Shown here piece by piece: positions 61,374 to 64,000 of a DNA stretch of 64,000 nt; the first letter of the stretch is position 1, and every line of letters starts with the position of its first letter. Source of the DNA: CAYSFW01 sp050329935 (GTDB lineage Bacteria > Pseudomonadota > Gammaproteobacteria > UWMA-0217). The position numbers and the translations under genes are program-made. The DNA lies in assembly GCA_050329935.1 (NCBI GenBank), contig JBHJOI010000080.1, positions 1-64,000 of the forward strand, read 5' to 3'. The notes under the pieces were generated by a model. It saw only the letters and a list, made by a program, of their open reading frames with translations, had not been told where the DNA came from and did not search any database.

Positions 61374-61383
61374 AAGCGCGACG

Positions 61384-62277
61384 ATGCCTAGTCTCCAAGC
61401 GCTCATGCCTGAATGGCAGGCGCGCATAGAGTCGCGGCTCGATCATTGGCTCCCCTCGGCCGAACGGCACCCGTTACGCCTGCATGCAGCGATGCGCTAC
61501 GCATGTCTCGGCGGTGGCAAGCGAATTCGGCCGCTGTTGATTTACGCAACGGGACTGGCGACTGGCCAGGATCTGCGGCACCTCGACGGTATCGCCTGCG
61601 CGGTCGAAATGATCCACGTCTACTCGCTGATTCACGACGACCTACCCTGCATGGACGACGACGATCTGCGGCGCGGTAAACCGACCTGCCACAAGGCATT
61701 CGATGAGGCCACGGCGGTGTTGGCGGGAGACGCGCTGCAAGCGCTGGCGTTCTATATCCTCAGTCACGACCCGGACATATCGCAGGATCCGGCGATTCGG
61801 CTCAGTATCGTAGCGGCGCTCGCTCGCGCGGCGGGCTCTCGGGGCATGGCTGGCGGCCAGGCGATCGATCTCGCCTCGGTAGGCAAGCGGCTCTCGATCG
61901 TCGAACTCGAGGCGATGCATATCTTCAAGACGGGCGCTCTGATACGCGCCAGCGTGATGATGGCGGCCTCGACTCGCCCCGAGCTGGGTGGTGAACGTTT
62001 GGACGCACTGGACCACTACGCGAAGTGCGTGGGTCTCGCGTTTCAGATTCGTGACGACATCCTTGATGTTGTGGGCGATACGGAAACCTTGGGAAAAACC
62101 GCTGGCGCCGATCATGCGCTCGACAAACCGACATTTCCGGATACTATCGGGCTTGAGGCCTCGCGCGATCGGGCGCGCGAGTTATGTGAGGAGGCCTTGG
62201 CCCATCTCGACGGGTTCGGGTCCTCCGCCGACGTGTTGCGGGATATCGCACGTTACATCGTCGAGCGAATTTATTGA
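61384..62277 (+). CDS. ispA: Farnesyl diphosphate synthase
   Basis: IspA condenses IPP with DMAPP and GPP to form FPP. The first aspartate-rich motif is in HDDLPCMDDDDLRRGKPTCH (near residues 83-102), the second is QIRDDILDVVGD (near 221-232), and GGGKRIRPLL lies near 43-52. From the ATG at 61384 it has 297 residues, close to E. coli IspA. An in-frame ATG at 61360 would overlap xseB and add eight residues. Confidence 0.96.
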   Translation: MPSLQALMPEWQARIESRLDHWLPSAERHPLRLHAAMRYACLGGGKRIRPLLIYATGLATGQDLRHLDGIACAVEMIHVYSLIHDDLPCMDDDDLRRGKPTCHKAFDEATAVLAGDALQALAFYILSHDPDISQDPAIRLSIVAALARAAGSRGMAGGQAIDLASVGKRLSIVELEAMHIFKTGALIRASVMMAASTRPELGGERLDALDHYAKCVGLAFQIRDDILDVVGDTETLGKTAGADHALDKPTFPDTIGLEASRDRARELCEEALAHLDGFGSSADVLRDIARYIVERIY

Positions 62278-62346
62278 CCGGATGAATCTGCCACCGCGGC
62301 GAGCACTGGAACCCGCTCGACCGACCGCGGCGACCACGGACGCTAC

Positions 62347-64000
62347 ATGCCAGACACGCTGCTGAACAAGATCGATTCGCCCCACGACCTGCGCCGCCTG
62401 CCGGAACATGCGTTGCCACAACTCGCGCGGGAATTGCGGGTATTCCTGCTGGACTCGGTCTCGCGCACCGGTGGGCACCTCGCCTCGGGCCTTGGTGTGG
62501 TTGAACTCACCCTTGCGCTGCATTACGTCTTCGACACCCCGAACGATCGTCTGGTTTGGGACGTTGGCCACCAATGCTACCCGCACAAGATCCTAACCGG
62601 GCGGCGCGCGGCAATGGATTCCATTCGACAATCCGGCGGCATCGCGGGATTCCCCAAGCGCGCCGAAAGCGAATACGACACCTTCGGCGTGGGACACTCC
62701 AGCACTTCGATCAGCGCCGCGCTCGGCATGACGATCGCCGCTCGGCACTTGGGAACGGCGCACAAAGCGGTGGCCATCATTGGTGACGGCGCGATGACCG
62801 CCGGCATGGCGTTCGAGGCGCTTAATCACGCCGGAGCGACCAAGGAGGACCTGCTTGTCGTGCTGAACGACAACGACATGTCGATCTCGCCGAATGTCGG
62901 TGGACTCTCGAATTACATGGCGCGAGTGCTTTCCAGTCGGCTCTACGCGACCGTACGCGAGGAAGGCAAGCGCTTCCTGCAAGCGGTGCCAGGCGTTCAG
63001 GCGTTTGCTCGCCGCGCCGAGGAACATGTCAAGGGCATGTTGATTCCCGGCACCCTGTTCGAGGAACTCGGCTTCAACTATATCGGCCCGATCGATGGCC
63101 ATGACTTGCAGGAGTTGGTGCGCACGCTGCGCAACATACGGCAACTGCCAGGGCCGCGCCTGCTGCATGTCGTCACGCGCAAGGGCAAGGGCTATTCGTT
63201 GGCGGAACAGGAACCGGTGCGCTATCACGGCGTCGGCAAGTTCGATCCGCAAAATGGCCTGGGCGGGGAGAAGAGTGGGGCATTGACCTACACCGAGGTG
63301 TTTAGCCGCTGGATCTGTGACCAGGCCGCGTCGGATCCGCGCTTGATCGGGATCACCCCGGCGATGCGCGAGGGTTCGGGTCTGGTCGCATTCTCCGAGC
63401 GCTTTCCCGATCGCTACATCGACGTCGCGATCGCGGAGCAGCATGCCGTCACGCTGGCCGCCGGTCTTGCCTGCGATGGCATGAAGCCGGTGGTCGCAAT
63501 CTACTCGACCTTTCTGCAACGCGCCTACGACCAACTGATCCACGACGTTGCCCTGCAAAATCTTCCGGTCCTGTTCGCAATCGATCGCGCCGGCCTGGTC
63601 GGCCCGGATGGACCGACACACGCCGGCAGTTTCGATCTCCCCTACCTGCGCTGTATCCCGAATCTGGTGATCATGGCACCTAGCGATGAACGCGAGTGTC
63701 GGCGGATGCTCTGCACGGGTTTTCAGCTTAACCAACCCGCCGCGGTGCGATATCCGCGCGGCACTGGCGTTGGGGCGAATCCGGGAACCGATTTCACACC
63801 ACTGGCGCTGGGCAAGGGGGTGGTCGCTCGCTCAGGGCGCGAGATCGCCCTACTCGTGTTCGGCGCACCACTGCCCGCCGCGCTTGAGGCCGCGGCGCGG
63901 ATCGACGCGACGGTCGCGAACATGCGTTTCGTCAAGCCGCTGGATGCCGATCTGCTGCGCGAGCTGGCCCTCAGCCACGCCGCCTTGGTGACCCTTGAGG
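62347..64000 (+). CDS. dxs: 1-deoxy-D-xylulose-5-phosphate synthase (partial, 3' end cut by the window)
   Basis: Dxs is the thiamine-diphosphate enzyme that begins the MEP isoprenoid pathway. The frame is open from the ATG at 62347 to the window end, 551 codons, so about 70 residues are missing. The start is MPDTLLNKIDSPHDLRRLP. DVGHQCYPHKILTGRR, GVGHSSTSISAALGMTIAA, GDGAMTAGMAFEALNHAG with the metal site, and DVAIAEQHAVTLAAGLA with the catalytic Glu are all visible. It lies 69 bp after ispA. Confidence 0.98.
   Translation, partial: MPDTLLNKIDSPHDLRRLPEHALPQLARELRVFLLDSVSRTGGHLASGLGVVELTLALHYVFDTPNDRLVWDVGHQCYPHKILTGRRAAMDSIRQSGGIAGFPKRAESEYDTFGVGHSSTSISAALGMTIAARHLGTAHKAVAIIGDGAMTAGMAFEALNHAGATKEDLLVVLNDNDMSISPNVGGLSNYMARVLSSRLYATVREEGKRFLQAVPGVQAFARRAEEHVKGMLIPGTLFEELGFNYIGPIDGHDLQELVRTLRNIRQLPGPRLLHVVTRKGKGYSLAEQEPVRYHGVGKFDPQNGLGGEKSGALTYTEVFSRWICDQAASDPRLIGITPAMREGSGLVAFSERFPDRYIDVAIAEQHAVTLAAGLACDGMKPVVAIYSTFLQRAYDQLIHDVALQNLPVLFAIDRAGLVGPDGPTHAGSFDLPYLRCIPNLVIMAPSDERECRRMLCTGFQLNQPAAVRYPRGTGVGANPGTDFTPLALGKGVVARSGREIALLVFGAPLPAALEAAARIDATVANMRFVKPLDADLLRELALSHAALVTLE

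Overview
The window is a contiguous, gene-dense, GC-rich chromosome segment from a gammaproteobacterium. The evidence is gene order: ndk-rlmN-pilF/pilW-rodZ-hisS-yfgM-bamB-der, sdhCDAB-sdhE-ygfX, an iscR homologue, ygfZ and a DUF1249 (YqiB) protein are combinations typical of that class. A DsrC-like protein, the DUF3501/Fe-S oxidoreductase/rubrerythrin group and a TorF-type porin next to urea genes would suit an environmental lineage such as a sulfur or C1 oxidiser. Nothing here fixes genus or metabolism. I see no tRNA, rRNA, CRISPR, prophage or intact insertion sequence.

Layout. 0-7 kb: an atypical SDR protein, a Uma2 remnant, then on the minus strand rfbA-rfbD-rfbB-ugd-UDP-glucuronate epimerase, which supplies dTDP-rhamnose precursors and UDP-glucuronate/galacturonate for surface polysaccharide (rfbC is not in the window). 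7-14 kb: divergent ssb and uvrA, an FHA membrane protein with a lipoprotein, a membrane-anchored or exported methyltransferase and a rhodanese. 14-25 kb: a GGDEF/EAL protein with a degenerate receiver, then the long minus-strand run ndk to der plus an aminotransferase. 25-34 kb: an orphan IscR variant with its promoter, DUF1249 opposite phosphoglucomutase, the complete succinate dehydrogenase operon with its flavinylation factor, and ygfZ. 34-44 kb: Bax-inhibitor-like protein, NhaR, FtsH, an HPF/RaiA-like protein, a lipoprotein, LutB-LutC, a ribbon-helix-helix protein facing a perfect palindrome, and a GDT1-type transporter. 44-57 kb: a DsrC-like gene, then the urea supercluster on the minus strand: TorF-like porin, urtABCDE, a small His-containing membrane protein, ureD, ureA, an unknown gene, ureB, ureC, ureE, ureF, ureG. 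57-64 kb: a Nudix hydrolase, DUF3501, a two-[4Fe-4S] oxidoreductase, rubrerythrin, then xseB-ispA-dxs (dxs runs off the window).

The urea block is functionally complete as read: an outer-membrane porin candidate, high-affinity uptake, a three-subunit urease and all four nickel-insertion accessory proteins. Several minus-strand genes overlap by 1-4 bases, indicating translational coupling.

The most noteworthy unexplained signals are: a family of composite intergenic repeats of about 160-170 bp (three clear copies, one decayed); an RHH protein with a histone-like tail and a 27-bp palindrome just upstream of its start; an IscR that has lost two of its three cluster cysteines but keeps a type-1-like IscR box in its promoter; two uncharacterised small genes embedded in the urease operon; a CysB-only DsrC behind tandem ATCGATATC repeats; and an inverted-repeat operator at the start of the rubrerythrin transcript.
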